From: Acidobacteriota bacterium
GTDB lineage: Bacteria > Acidobacteriota > Thermoanaerobaculia > Multivoradales > JAGPDF01
Assembly (NCBI GenBank): GCA_014584695.1
Contig: JACTMI010000048.1
Coordinates: 1-51,009 of the forward strand
Direction: 5' to 3'
Length of the DNA: 51,009 nucleotides
The translations under genes and the position numbers were made by a program. Below are positions 8,619-17,583 of the stretch, piece by piece. Every line of letters begins with the position of its first letter. The first letter of the stretch is position 1. The notes under the pieces were generated by a model. It saw only the letters and a program-made list of their open reading frames with translations. It was not told the origin of the DNA and made no database searches.

Positions 8619-10240
8619 GCCGCCCGCGGCTCCTGCTCGGAGCTCTCGGAGTCGCCCTGCTCGCGGGTGCGCTGTCGGGAGCGCCGGCGCGGCCCCCCGC
8701 GCCGGGAGCGGCGACGACCTTCTGGCTGACAGCCAACAGCCTGGCGGCGGATCGGGACCTGGCCTACGCGGCGACCGATGCCAATCGCTACGAGGCCCTC
8801 TTCGGCGCGCCGCCCGCGGAGGTCGCGGTGGACCGGCAGGGGCGTCTCCAGACACCGGTGCTGCCGGCGTTGACGGCGGCGCTGGGGGCCGCGGTCTCAC
8901 CGCGCCGCGGGCCCTACCTGGTCCAGGCGCTGTTGCTGGTGATCGCGGCCTGGGCGCTCCAACGCGTTCTCCGGTCTCGGCTGGGGAGCTCGGCTCCCGC
9001 CTGGGTCGCCGCCCTGCTCGTGGGCTCGGTCGCTTTTCGCTTCGCCTTCGACCTCGCGCCGGAGACATTCGCCTGCGCCGCGGTCGCGGTGGCCTACGCG
9101 TGGATCTGGGGAGAACGGGGAGCGCTGCCGACGGTCGTGCCGGACGAGATCTACCGCGGCGAGCTCACACCGCGCTCCTCGGCGGGCCGCTGGCTGCTCG
9201 CCGGCGCGGCCGTGGGCGCGGCCGCGACGGTCGCCCCGGCCTACCTGCTGTTGGGCCTGCCGCCGTTGGGAGCGCTGCCGGCGCTCCGGCGCGCCACCTC
9301 CGGCCTCCTTTACGGCGGCGGCGCGGCGCTCGCGCTGGTCGGCGCGGTGGCGCTGGGAGGGGCGCCGTGGGAGCCACCGCAGCTGGTCGGCGACGCGCGG
9401 CTCCTGGGGTGGAACCTGGTCTACGCGGCGGCGGGCCGGCACGTCGGCATCCTGCCGTACTACTTGCCGGTGCTCTGGGCGTTGGCGGCTCCCGCAAGGG
9501 AAGCGGGGCGGCGCTGGATCGTGCCCGCGGCGGTCGGAGCCGTCCTGGTCCAGGTCGGCCTGGCGCCGTTCGACTTCGCGGGCGCTGCCGCCGGATGGGG
9601 GAGCGCGGCCTTTCTGCCGATCTACGCTGCCCTCGCCACCCTCTGCGGGGGCTCGGCGCGGAGCGGTCGGCCCTGGCTCGCCGTCGCCCTCGCGGCGCCC
9701 TTCCTGTTGCCCGTCTGGCTGGCCCCCTTCGGCGGGGCGCCGGCCTTCGGCGGACCCGGCGTGCGCCAGCTCCTCGAGGTCCCGAGGCGGCTGCTGCCGT
9801 TCGAGACCTCCCTGCGCGAGGTTCCCGGCAGCGTCGAGATGCGCCGCGGTGCCTGGACGGTGCGGACGGTGGACACCACGGTCTTCGCGGCGGCCGGCGC
9901 GGAGAGCTTCCGCTTCTTCGGCCGGCGGGGCCGGGTGCTGGTGGCGAGCCCGCGCCCGCTCTCTTCGGTGCGGCTGGCCTTCGGCGCCGATGCCCCCTCG
10001 ACGCTCGAGGTCCGCGGCGGCGAGGTCGGCAGCACGACGTTCCGGCCCTCGGGGGAGGTCGCCTTCGACGTCGCGCTCGGGCGACCGCTGCGCCGCCACC
10101 CGCTCTGGTGGAGCCGCGAGCCGGTGGCGATCTATGCCCTCGACTTCGACCTCGGCAAGCCCCCCACGGCGCCCCTCACTTTCGACCTCGAGCTCGCCCG
10201 CCCCGTGGTGCCGGAGTCTCCGGAAGGCGACTCGCGGTGA
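8600..10240 (+). CDS. Multi-pass membrane protein of unknown function
   Basis: About 546 residues from ATG 8600 (GGGGA 8 nt upstream; ATG 8609 is the alternative). It begins with an export-like hydrophobic segment, a short extracytoplasmic stretch, then about eight to nine hydrophobic helices between residues 95 and 375. The last ~150 residues are soluble and beta-rich (RVLVASPRPLSSVRLAFGAD, STLEVRGGEVGSTTFRPSG). The layout of loop, many helices and a terminal soluble domain recalls GT-C-type glycosyltransferases or polysaccharide membrane proteins, but I see no diagnostic DxD/ExD motif in the first loop. It overlaps the glycosyltransferase upstream by 19 nt and the Nudix gene downstream by 4 nt. 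Confidence 0.75.
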   Translation: MGSMAVSRPRLLLGALGVALLAGALSGAPARPPAPGAATTFWLTANSLAADRDLAYAATDANRYEALFGAPPAEVAVDRQGRLQTPVLPALTAALGAAVSPRRGPYLVQALLLVIAAWALQRVLRSRLGSSAPAWVAALLVGSVAFRFAFDLAPETFACAAVAVAYAWIWGERGALPTVVPDEIYRGELTPRSSAGRWLLAGAAVGAAATVAPAYLLLGLPPLGALPALRRATSGLLYGGGAALALVGAVALGGAPWEPPQLVGDARLLGWNLVYAAAGRHVGILPYYLPVLWALAAPAREAGRRWIVPAAVGAVLVQVGLAPFDFAGAAAGWGSAAFLPIYAALATLCGGSARSGRPWLAVALAAPFLLPVWLAPFGGAPAFGGPGVRQLLEVPRRLLPFETSLREVPGSVEMRRGAWTVRTVDTTVFAAAGAESFRFFGRRGRVLVASPRPLSSVRLAFGADAPSTLEVRGGEVGSTTFRPSGEVAFDVALGRPLRRHPLWWSREPVAIYALDFDLGKPPTAPLTFDLELARPVVPESPEGDSR

Positions 10241-10854
10241 GCGGGGAAGCGGCGAGTTGGATCGCGGAGGTCCGCGCGCGCCTGGCGAGCCCGCCGGCGG
10301 GGCGGTTGCCGGCGAGCGAGAGCCGGCAGGCGGCGGTGCTGGTGCCGCTCTACGTCGAGGCCGGTGAGCTCTGGACGCTGCTCACCCGCCGCAGCGAAGC
10401 GCTGCCCCAGCATCGCGGCCAGGTCGCCTTCCCGGGCGGCGGGCGCGAAATCGGCGAGGACGCCTGGGCGGCGGCGTTGCGCGAGAGCGAGGAGGAGATC
10501 GGCCTCGATTCGCGTCTGGTGCTGCGCTTGGGCGAGCTCGACGAGGCGGCGACGCCGAGCGGCTTCCGCATCGTCCCCTGCGTCGGCGCGATCCCGGCGA
10601 CCTTCCGCCCACGTCCCGACCCCGGGGAGATCGACGAAGTCTTCGCGGCGCCGATCTCGGCGCTCGCCAACCCCCGTCTGGTCGAAGATCGCGAGGTCCT
10701 GATCAATGGTCAGCGGCGGTCTCTCCGTCTCTACCACGTCGGCCGCCATCTGATCTGGGGCGTGACGGCGCGGATCGTCCAGAACCTGCTGATCCGGCTC
10801 GGGATCGAAGGCGGCGAGGCCTACGGCGCTCGAGCGCCGCGGGATGGCGAGTGA
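10237..10854 (+). CDS. Nudix hydrolase, CoA pyrophosphatase (NudL/YeaB)-like
   Basis: A 205-residue protein starting at a GTG that overlaps the previous stop (GTGA). It carries the CoA-diphosphatase signature LLTRRSEALPQHRGQVAFPG just before the Nudix box (GGREIGEDAWAAALRESEEE then IGL), with all acidic metal ligands present. Family members hydrolyse CoA, or oxidised CoA, to 3',5'-ADP and phosphopantetheine. The next gene overlaps by 4 nt and is a PnuC-like nicotinamide riboside transporter, so action on a pyridine dinucleotide is also conceivable; the sequence motif favours CoA. Confidence 0.9.
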   Translation: MSGEAASWIAEVRARLASPPAGRLPASESRQAAVLVPLYVEAGELWTLLTRRSEALPQHRGQVAFPGGGREIGEDAWAAALRESEEEIGLDSRLVLRLGELDEAATPSGFRIVPCVGAIPATFRPRPDPGEIDEVFAAPISALANPRLVEDREVLINGQRRSLRLYHVGRHLIWGVTARIVQNLLIRLGIEGGEAYGARAPRDGE

Positions 10855-11504
10855 GGGGGCGCGACCGCCTCGCGCTGTCGCTGCTGCTGCTCACCGCGGG
10901 GACCTACGCGCTCACCTGGGTGTCGCCCTGGACCGAGGCGCTCGGCGCCACGACCGGGGCGCTCTGCGTCTGGCTGGCGGCGCGCTCGGATCCCTGGACC
11001 TGGCCGCTCGGCATCGCCAACAACCTGCTCTACCTGGTCGTCTTCTGGCGCTCCCGCCTCTACGCCGACGCGCTGCTCCAGCTCGTCTACGTGGCGATCT
11101 CTCTCTACGGCATCTGGCGCTGGCGCTCGGGGCGCGGCGCCGCGCGGGTGCGCCCGGTCGAGCGGGCCGGGGCGGCGGAGCTCGCCCTGGTGGGCGGCGC
11201 GGCCGCGGCGCTCGCCGCGCTGCTCTATTCCACGCTCGCGCGCCACACCGACAGCGACGTGCCGGCGCTCGACGCCATCACCACGGCCACCAGCCTCGCC
11301 GCGCAATGGCTGATGAGCCGCCGCTTGCTCGAGAACTGGTGGGTCTGGATCGCGGTCGACCTGGTCTACGTGCCGCTCTACGTCTACAAGGGGCTGCACG
11401 TCACCGCCGTCCTCTACGGCGTCTTCCTCCTGCTGTGCATTTCGGGCCTCGCCGGCTGGCGCCGCGAGCTCGAGGCGGCGCGCGCCACGACTCCCGCGGC
11501 CTGA
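10851..11504 (+). CDS. pnuC: PnuC-family nicotinamide riboside (or related vitamin) transporter
   Basis: A 217-residue integral membrane protein from GTG 10851, overlapping the Nudix stop. It has the PnuC pattern: GALCVWLAARSDPWTWPLGI, NNLLYLVVFWRSRLYADALL, and ISLYGIWRW, with about seven membrane helices. PnuC proteins carry out facilitated diffusion of nicotinamide riboside, and relatives PnuT and PnuX carry thiamine and riboflavin; the exact vitamin cannot be fixed from sequence alone. No NadR-like kinase gene, NiaR site or THI-element is visible nearby. It is the last gene of the operon and converges on the anion transporter with a 4-nt gap. Confidence 0.85.
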   Translation: MRGRDRLALSLLLLTAGTYALTWVSPWTEALGATTGALCVWLAARSDPWTWPLGIANNLLYLVVFWRSRLYADALLQLVYVAISLYGIWRWRSGRGAARVRPVERAGAAELALVGGAAAALAALLYSTLARHTDSDVPALDAITTATSLAAQWLMSRRLLENWWVWIAVDLVYVPLYVYKGLHVTAVLYGVFLLLCISGLAGWRRELEAARATTPAA

Positions 11505-11508
11505 TTCG

Positions 11509-12738
11509 TCACAGGAGCGCGAGAGCGACGGCCGCCAAGGCGAGCGAGACGAGGGCCACCGGCAACCCGATTCTCGAGTGGTCGCGAAAGCCGATCTGGA
11601 TGCCGAGCCGCGAGGCCTGTTCGACCACGATCAGGTTGGCGATGGAGCCCACCAGTACCGCGTTGCCCGCCAGCGTGGAGGCCAGCGCCAAGGCGTAGCC
11701 CACCTCGGCGGCGGCAGGCAGAAAGCGGAGCAGGATCATCACGGCGGGCACGTTGCCGACGAGAGTCCCGAGCAGCGCCACCGCCGGCACGAGCACCGAT
11801 CCCTCGGTCAGCGCGAGGCCTGCGCGCGCGAGCGATTCGGCGGCGAGCGCGGTCCAGCCGGAGAGCTCGAGCCCGCGCGTGACCACGAACAGGCCGACGA
11901 ACAGCGCCAGCATCTGCCAATCGACCAGTCCCAGCATGGTGCGGGTGTGCATTCTGCGGCTGGTCAACACCAGACCCGCGATCAGCGCCGCGGTGAGGTA
12001 GGCCGGCACCGGCGACAGGAACAGGACGATGGCAATCGCGGTGAGCGCGAGCGCCTTGCCCGCTTGCCAGCGATCGAGCGTCACAGATTCGATCGCCAGG
12101 GTCTCCGAATCCGGCAGCGGCGCTGGCCGGGCGCGAAGCCGCCGCGCCAGGATGCCGTAGGCGGCGACGAGCGAGAGCAGAACCGTCGGCGCGCAGAAGG
12201 CCACGAAGGAGGAGAAATCCAGGTCGAGCTGCTGCGCGATCAGGATGTTCTGCGGGTTGCCGATCGGGGTCAGCGCCGAGCCGATGTTCGTTCCCACCGC
12301 GACGGCGAGCAGGAAGGGGACGGGATCGAGCGGCGAGGCGCGCAGCGCGACCGCCAGCAGCGGGGTCAGCGCGAAGGCCACGACGTCGTTGGTCAGCACC
12401 GCGGCGAGCAGCGCGCTGACGCCGAGCGTCCCGGCGAGCAGCCGGCGCGGGCTCGCGACCCGGACCAGGCGGCGGCTGATGGCGCCGTAGAGCCCAGAGA
12501 GCTGATACTGCGCCGACAGCAGCATCATGGCGAAGAGCACGGTCAGGGTCGGCGCGTCGATCGCGGCCTTCGCCTGCTCGAGCGAGATGGCGCCGGCCGC
12601 CAGGAAGGCGAGGGCGCCCAGGAGGGCGAAGCCGGTCCGGTCGATGGCGAGACCCGGCAGCCGGCCGAGGGCGAGAAAGAGGTAGGTGGCCCCGAAGAGG
12701 AGCAGCGGCAGCAGCTCGGGTGCCGTTTCGGGCGCCAT
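11509..12738 (-). CDS. SLC13/ArsB-like anion transporter
   Basis: A 409-residue membrane protein with 10-12 hydrophobic helices. The ATG at 12738 is chosen because it leads directly into the first helix (ELLPLLLFGATYLFLALG); upstream in-frame sequence is low-quality arginine-rich coding. Motifs of the ion-transporter superfamily are visible: TNDVVAFALTPLLAV and GTNIGSALTPIGNPQNILIA in the first half, and LVGNVPAVMILL plus AGNAVLVGSIANLIVVEQA in the second, corresponding to the two substrate/Na+ hairpins. Substrate could be a dicarboxylate, sulfate or arsenite-like anion. CAGAAT on the minus strand (12750-12755) sits 11 nt before the start and may be its -10. Confidence 0.85.
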   Translation of the reverse strand: MAPETAPELLPLLLFGATYLFLALGRLPGLAIDRTGFALLGALAFLAAGAISLEQAKAAIDAPTLTVLFAMMLLSAQYQLSGLYGAISRRLVRVASPRRLLAGTLGVSALLAAVLTNDVVAFALTPLLAVALRASPLDPVPFLLAVAVGTNIGSALTPIGNPQNILIAQQLDLDFSSFVAFCAPTVLLSLVAAYGILARRLRARPAPLPDSETLAIESVTLDRWQAGKALALTAIAIVLFLSPVPAYLTAALIAGLVLTSRRMHTRTMLGLVDWQMLALFVGLFVVTRGLELSGWTALAAESLARAGLALTEGSVLVPAVALLGTLVGNVPAVMILLRFLPAAAEVGYALALASTLAGNAVLVGSIANLIVVEQASRLGIQIGFRDHSRIGLPVALVSLALAAVALALL

Positions 12739-12801
12739 GGCGGGCGCCGATTCTGGAACAAGGCGGCGGCGATTCCCAGAGGCCCTCGGGGGGCCCCGTG
12801 C

Positions 12802-12807
12802 TAGGCT
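12802..12807 (+). promoter_or_regulatory. -10-like element TAGGCT of kup
   Basis: TAGGCT ends 10 nt before the kup ATG and is followed by TTTTCTCCGC. There is no Shine-Dalgarno sequence. The region is shared with the divergent transporter gene (79-nt gap). Confidence 0.4.
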
Positions 12808-12817
12808 TTTTCTCCGC

Positions 12818-14770
12818 ATGAGCAGCTCCAGGTCTCCGAGCGGCTCCCTGGAGCTCAGCCAGATCTCCCACGCGCCGGTGATCCGCGGCCCGCGCGACCT
12901 GCTCAAGCTCTCCCTGGGCGCGCTCGGAGTCGTCTACGGCGACATCGGGACCTCGCCCCTCTACGCCATCAAGGAGTGCTTCGGCGCCGAGTACGGAGTC
13001 ACGCCGACTCTGGCCAACGTGCTCGGGGTCTTGTCGCTGGTCTTCTGGGCGCTGACCCTGGTGGTGGTCGTCAAGTACATCGTCTTCGTGCTGCGCGCCG
13101 ACAATCACGGCGACGGAGGCATCCTGGCGCTGCTCGCTCAAGTCACCGAGCAGCGGAGTCACCCGCAGCGGGGAGAGACCGGGCGCAAGCGCCACCTCCT
13201 CCTGCTGTCACTCGCGCTGTTCGGGGCCGCGCTCCTGCTCGCCGACGGCATGATCACGCCCGCGATCAGCGTACTCGGCGCCCTCGAGGGACTCGACGTC
13301 GCGACACCCTTCTTCCAGCCCTATGTGGTGCCGCTGGCGCTCGTCATTCTCGGCGGACTCTTCCTGCTCCAGCGGAGAGGAACGGAGGGCATCGGGGTCC
13401 TCTTCGGGCCGGCGATGATCGTCTGGTTCGGCTCCATCGCGGTGCTCGGAATCCCGGCGATCGTGCGCCATCCGGTCGTCCTCACCGCGCTCGATCCGAG
13501 CCATGCGGTGCGCTTCTTCGCCGCCAATGGTCTGCAAGGCTTCCTGATTCTCGGAGCGGTTGTCCTGTGTGTGACCGGCAGTGAAGCGCTCTACGCCGAC
13601 ATGGGCCATTTCGGTCGCAAGCCGATCCGGTTTACCTGGTTCGCGGTCGTCTTTCCGGCGCTGCTGCTCAACTACTTCGGCCAGGGCGCGCTGCTGGTGG
13701 GGGCCGGTGACCGCCGGATCGACAACCCGTTCTACGAGCTGGCGCCGGGTTTCTTCCTCTACCCGCTGGTGTTGATCGCGACCGTCGCGGCGGTCATCGC
13801 CTCGCAGGCCATGATCTCCGGCGCCTTCTCGCTCGCGCAGCAGGCGGTCCATCTGGGTTACCTGCCTCGCCTGTCGATCATCCACACCTCCGAGCGGGCA
13901 CGCGGGCAGATCTACGTGCCGGAGGTCAACACGCTGCTGATGTTCGCCTGCATGGCGCTCGTGGTGTCGTTCCGGAGCACTTCGAATCTCGCCGCGGCCT
14001 ACGGCATCGCGGTCATGGGCACCATGGTCTCGACCTCGGTGCTGATGTTCGCGCTGATGATCCGGCGCTGGAAGTGGCCGGTCTGGCGCGCGACGGCGCT
14101 GGCTGGACTCTTCCTCGCCGTGGAGATTCCTTTCCTGTCGGCGAACTTCCCCAAGATCGTTCACGGCGGCTGGTTCCCGCTGGTGATTGGTGCCCTCTTC
14201 TTCGCCGTGATGACGACCTGGAAGCGGGGCCGGGCGGCGCTGCGCCGGCAGCTCGAGGCTTCGACGCTGCCGATCGAGCAGTTCGTCGCCGACCTGCCGG
14301 TGCGCAAGCCGCACCGGGTCAAGGGCACCGCGGTGTTCATGACCTCGGCGATGGGCGGCGCGCCGCCCATCCTGCTCCACCACTTCAAGCACAACAAGGT
14401 CCTGCACGAGCGGGTCCTGCTGCTGACCATCGTCACCGAGGGCGTCCCCCAGGTGCCGAAGGGGGACCGGGTGCGGGTCCGGGCGCTGGGGGAGGGCTTC
14501 TTCGAAGTCATCGCCCACTACGGCTTCATGCAGACGCCGAACGTCCCCGAGGTGCTGCGGCGCTGCGGTGAGCAGGGGCTGCAGGTGCCGATCGAAACGG
14601 TCAGCTACTACCTCGGCCGCGAGACCCTGCTCACCACCGGCAGGTCCGGCCTGCCGATCTGGCGCAAGAAGCTGTTCGCCTTCCTGACCCGCAACGCCCG
14701 CCCCGCCAACGCCTTCTACCGCATCCCCCCGAACCGCGTGGTCGAGCTCGGCGCCCAGGTCGAGCTCTGA
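12818..14770 (+). CDS. kup: Low-affinity potassium transport system protein Kup
   Basis: A 650-residue KUP/HAK/KT-type potassium uptake protein, driven by proton symport in characterised members. The hallmark N-terminal motif LGALGVVYGDIGTSPLYAIKE is present, followed by about twelve membrane helices (e.g. LADGMITPAISVLGALEGL, SGAFSLAQQAVHLGYLPR) and a soluble C-terminal region of about 150 residues. ATG 12818 is chosen because upstream in-frame sequence is not protein-like and a -10-like TAGGCT lies just before. It is a single-gene unit followed immediately by a hairpin. Confidence 0.96.
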   Translation: MSSSRSPSGSLELSQISHAPVIRGPRDLLKLSLGALGVVYGDIGTSPLYAIKECFGAEYGVTPTLANVLGVLSLVFWALTLVVVVKYIVFVLRADNHGDGGILALLAQVTEQRSHPQRGETGRKRHLLLLSLALFGAALLLADGMITPAISVLGALEGLDVATPFFQPYVVPLALVILGGLFLLQRRGTEGIGVLFGPAMIVWFGSIAVLGIPAIVRHPVVLTALDPSHAVRFFAANGLQGFLILGAVVLCVTGSEALYADMGHFGRKPIRFTWFAVVFPALLLNYFGQGALLVGAGDRRIDNPFYELAPGFFLYPLVLIATVAAVIASQAMISGAFSLAQQAVHLGYLPRLSIIHTSERARGQIYVPEVNTLLMFACMALVVSFRSTSNLAAAYGIAVMGTMVSTSVLMFALMIRRWKWPVWRATALAGLFLAVEIPFLSANFPKIVHGGWFPLVIGALFFAVMTTWKRGRAALRRQLEASTLPIEQFVADLPVRKPHRVKGTAVFMTSAMGGAPPILLHHFKHNKVLHERVLLLTIVTEGVPQVPKGDRVRVRALGEGFFEVIAHYGFMQTPNVPEVLRRCGEQGLQVPIETVSYYLGRETLLTTGRSGLPIWRKKLFAFLTRNARPANAFYRIPPNRVVELGAQVEL

Positions 14771-14772
14771 AC

Positions 14773-14792
14773 GGGTGGGATCCGACCCACCC
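14773..14792 (+). terminator. Hairpin just after kup
   Basis: GGGTGGG (14773-14779) pairs perfectly with CCCACCC (14786-14792) around a 6-nt loop, starting 2 nt after the kup stop codon. There is no U-run, so intrinsic termination is uncertain; it may protect the 3' end. Confidence 0.45.
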
Positions 14793-14867
14793 CGCAGGGT
14801 CTGGCGCGCCTGCCGGCGCCGTGGCTCTGATCCTCCAAACGGTTCTTCCGGAGGTCGGAGGAGTGCC

Positions 14868-15884
14868 ATGAAGAGCTCTGGATCGATGGACACGACGCGA
14901 TGGCTCTTGGTGGCGGGGGTCCTCGCGGTAATTCCCGCGGGGCTCGGGGCGCAAGTGGGCCCCTTGGAGCTCGTCGTCGAGCGGCTGGAAGCGGATCCGG
15001 TCGGCGAGGTGGATCTGATCGTCCGCACCGCGACTGCCGGCGCGCTGGGATCCGGGGCCTTCACGCTGGAGGCGATCGACCGGGACGGTGTGGCGGCGGC
15101 TTTTTCCGCGGCGCTCTCCGCGATCGCTTACGCGTCCGCCGGGGACGCGACCGCGACAGCCGCGCTCGACCTCGCGACGCAGCGGATCGAGATCACGTTC
15201 GATTCGCCGAGCGGCACCCTCAACGAGGTTGCTGGTCCCTTGGTGATGATCCGACTGGCGCTCACGCCCGGTCTTCAAGAGGACATGCGATTCGAGCTTC
15301 GAATCATCCCGGGCACCGAAAACCTTTCCGACCCGTCGGGTGCCTGGGTGCCAGCGTTCTCGGAGCGGGGGCGGCTGCGGCTCAGGCCCGCCGACCCCGA
15401 GGCCGCCGACATCGGGCCGACCGGGGCCGAAGCTCCGGCGGGGGAGATCGCGCTGTTCGGACTGGTGACCGGGCGGCCCTTCGCCATCGGCTCCGGGACC
15501 GTCGAGGTCGTCTACGACCCGTGGTTGGCCGATGGGCCGGCGACGCTGGTGATCGACCCCCGCTACGGCTCGGTGACGATCGACTCGGTCAGCGAAGACC
15601 CGCCCGGCCGGATCGTCGCCACCTTCACCTCGCCCGACGGCGACCTCAACTCTCGACTCTATGGACTGGTCTTCGCGGTCTCGCTGCCGATCCGCGCCGA
15701 CGCCGAGGTCGGCCAGACCGCAGCCGTCGACCTCGGCGCCGGAACGGTGCTGTTCGATCCCGAAGGGAAACCGTTGGCGATCGAGCTCGAAGGTCCCGAC
15801 GCGATCGAGATCATCCCGGCGAACCTGGTGCTCGGAGCCGCGTTCGAAGACGGGGATCTGCTGGAGTTCACCCTCACCCAGTGA
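14868..15884 (+). CDS. Secreted protein with two cohesin-like domains
   Basis: A 338-residue exported protein. ATG 14868 has a strong GGAGGAG Shine-Dalgarno 6 nt upstream and starts a signal peptide (TTRWLLVAGVLAVIPAGLGAQ). The mature protein appears to hold two related beta-sandwich domains: the first ends around ITFDSPSGTLNEVAGPLVMI, the second has the parallel VATFTSPDGDLNSRLYGLVF. This pattern (edge strand, F-S/P-x-G, L, hydrophobic strand) is that of cohesin/Ig-like domains found in secreted acidobacterial proteins. No dockerin is seen in the window, so a partner, if any, is elsewhere. No TAGNNT box is seen in the ~95 nt upstream. Confidence 0.65.
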   Translation: MKSSGSMDTTRWLLVAGVLAVIPAGLGAQVGPLELVVERLEADPVGEVDLIVRTATAGALGSGAFTLEAIDRDGVAAAFSAALSAIAYASAGDATATAALDLATQRIEITFDSPSGTLNEVAGPLVMIRLALTPGLQEDMRFELRIIPGTENLSDPSGAWVPAFSERGRLRLRPADPEAADIGPTGAEAPAGEIALFGLVTGRPFAIGSGTVEVVYDPWLADGPATLVIDPRYGSVTIDSVSEDPPGRIVATFTSPDGDLNSRLYGLVFAVSLPIRADAEVGQTAAVDLGAGTVLFDPEGKPLAIELEGPDAIEIIPANLVLGAAFEDGDLLEFTLTQ

Positions 15885-15972
15885 CCACCTGACGCCCACG
15901 CTTTCCGTTCGCGTCGCACGGGGTGACCGGGGGGTGGTCCGCGCGCGGGCGTCCGAGACGCTCTTCCTCCCG

Positions 15973-15978
15973 TAGAGT
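15973..15978 (+). promoter_or_regulatory. -10-like element TAGAGT of the photolyase gene
   Basis: TAGAGT ends 11 nt before the ATG at 15990; no -35 box is visible. Confidence 0.4.
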
Positions 15979-15989
15979 TCGCTGAGAGC

Positions 15990-17495
15990 ATGAGCGGAGA
16001 GACCGAGTCCATCCGGTTGCGCCGGCGCGTCGTCGTCGATCGGCCGCCACGTCCCGAGGGCGAGCTGGTCGTCTACTGGATGACCTCGGCGCGGCGGCTG
16101 GGCTGGAACTACGGCCTGGATCGCGCGCTCGCGATCGCGCGCGAGCACCGGCGGCCGCTGGTCGTGCTGGAGGCGCTGCGCGTCGACTACCGCTGGGCTT
16201 CCGAGCGCTGCCACGCCTTCGTGCTCGACGGCATGGCGGAGAACGCCCGGCGCGCCGCGGAGAGCCCGGTGCTCTACTACCCGTATGTCGAACGGGCGGC
16301 GGGCGAGGGGAGGGGGCTCCTCGCCGAGCTCTCCCGCCGGGCGGTGGCGATCGTCACCGACGATTTCCCCTGCTTCTTCCTGCCGGGCCTGCTCGCGGCG
16401 GCGGCGCGGCGCGTCGAGTGCCGGCTCGAGGCGGTCGACTCCAACGGCCTGTTGCCCCTCGCCGTCGGCGACCGGGCCTTTCCCACGGCCTACGCCTTTC
16501 GCCGGTTCCTCCACGGCCAGCTCAAGCCCCACCTGTTCGAGCGGCCGGCGGCGGCGCCCCTCGCGCGCGCCGAGCTGCCCCCGCTCGGGCGGCTGCCCGC
16601 GGCGATCGAGCAACGGTGGCCGCCGGCGTCGCCCGCGCTGCTCGCCCGCGCCGCGGGCGAGCTGTCGGCGCTGCCCATCGATCACGGCGTGCCCCCCGTC
16701 CCCGGCATCGAAGGCGGGAGCGCGGCGGCAACGCGGCGGCTCGAAGCGTTCCTGGAACGGACGCTCTCCCGCTACGCCGAGGAGAGAAACGAGCCCGCGC
16801 TCGAGGCTTCGAGCGGCCTCTCGCCCTGGCTCCACTTCGGTCACCTCGCGGTCCACGAGATCCTCGCCCGCCTGGCCGAGCGCGAAGGTTGGGATCCGGC
16901 CGACCTGCCCGAGCGGGGAGACGGCGCGCGCGCCGGCTGGTGGCGGATGAGCGCGCCGGCGGAGGCGTTCCTCGACCAGACGGTCACCTGGCGAGAGCTG
17001 GGGTTCCACTTCTGCGCCCGGCGCCCGGACGACTACGACCGCTTCGAGTCGCTGCCGGACTGGGCCCGCGAGACGCTGGCTCGCCACGCCGCGGATCGCC
17101 GCGAGCCCTGCTACGAGCTCGCGACCCTGGAGCGCGCGGAGACCCACGACCCGCTCTGGAACGCCGCGCAACGCCAGCTCGTGACCGCAGGGCGGATCCA
17201 CAACTACCTGCGCATGCTCTGGGGCAAGAAGGTACTGGAGTGGTCGGCCACGCCGGAGCTCGCGGCCGAGCACCTGATCGAGCTCAACAACCGTTACGCG
17301 CTCGACGGCCGCGATCCCAACTCCTGCTCCGGGATCTTCTGGTGCCTGGGTCGCTTCGACCGCCCCTGGGGCCCGGAGCGGGCCATCTTCGGCACCGTCC
17401 GCTACATGTCGAGCCTGAACACCGCGCGCAAGCTCCGCCTCGAGCCCTACTTACGCCGGTACGGACCGAACGCGGCGCCACCCCTCGAGCCCTGA
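15990..17495 (+). CDS. phr: Class II CPD photolyase
   Basis: A 501-residue flavoprotein that splits cyclobutane pyrimidine dimers using blue light. The N-terminal alpha/beta domain begins VVYWMTSARRLGWNYGLDRAL, which is typical of class II enzymes. The FAD-binding C-terminal half has the class II signatures SSGLSPWLHFGHLAVHEILA, TAGRIHNYLRMLWGKKVLEW, ALDGRDPNSCSGIFWCLGRF and IFGTVRYMSSLNTARKL. The length is normal. ATG 15990 follows a -10-like TAGAGT. It stands alone, 88 nt before the zinc transporter operon, and there is no sign that the two are co-regulated. Confidence 0.95.
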   Translation: MSGETESIRLRRRVVVDRPPRPEGELVVYWMTSARRLGWNYGLDRALAIAREHRRPLVVLEALRVDYRWASERCHAFVLDGMAENARRAAESPVLYYPYVERAAGEGRGLLAELSRRAVAIVTDDFPCFFLPGLLAAAARRVECRLEAVDSNGLLPLAVGDRAFPTAYAFRRFLHGQLKPHLFERPAAAPLARAELPPLGRLPAAIEQRWPPASPALLARAAGELSALPIDHGVPPVPGIEGGSAAATRRLEAFLERTLSRYAEERNEPALEASSGLSPWLHFGHLAVHEILARLAEREGWDPADLPERGDGARAGWWRMSAPAEAFLDQTVTWRELGFHFCARRPDDYDRFESLPDWARETLARHAADRREPCYELATLERAETHDPLWNAAQRQLVTAGRIHNYLRMLWGKKVLEWSATPELAAEHLIELNNRYALDGRDPNSCSGIFWCLGRFDRPWGPERAIFGTVRYMSSLNTARKLRLEPYLRRYGPNAAPPLEP

Positions 17496-17544
17496 GGTCC
17501 GGGCCAGGGGCGGGAGAGGCGGGGCTCCTTTCCTGAGAATCGAG

Positions 17545-17550
17545 TATCAT
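17545..17550 (+). promoter_or_regulatory. -10-like element TATCAT in the znu promoter region
   Basis: The stretch 17531-17555 is AT-richer than its surroundings and contains TATCAT 33 nt before the znuA start. A Zur operator would be expected here, but I see no good TGATAATnATTATCA-type palindrome. Confidence 0.35.
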
Positions 17551-17583
17551 CTAAGGGTCCTCCGGAGGGAGGCGTCACCAGCC

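Noticed and set aside
17520-17583. Zur operator palindrome upstream of znuA
   Set aside because: The region is AT-richer, but I found no convincing inverted repeat matching known Zur boxes.
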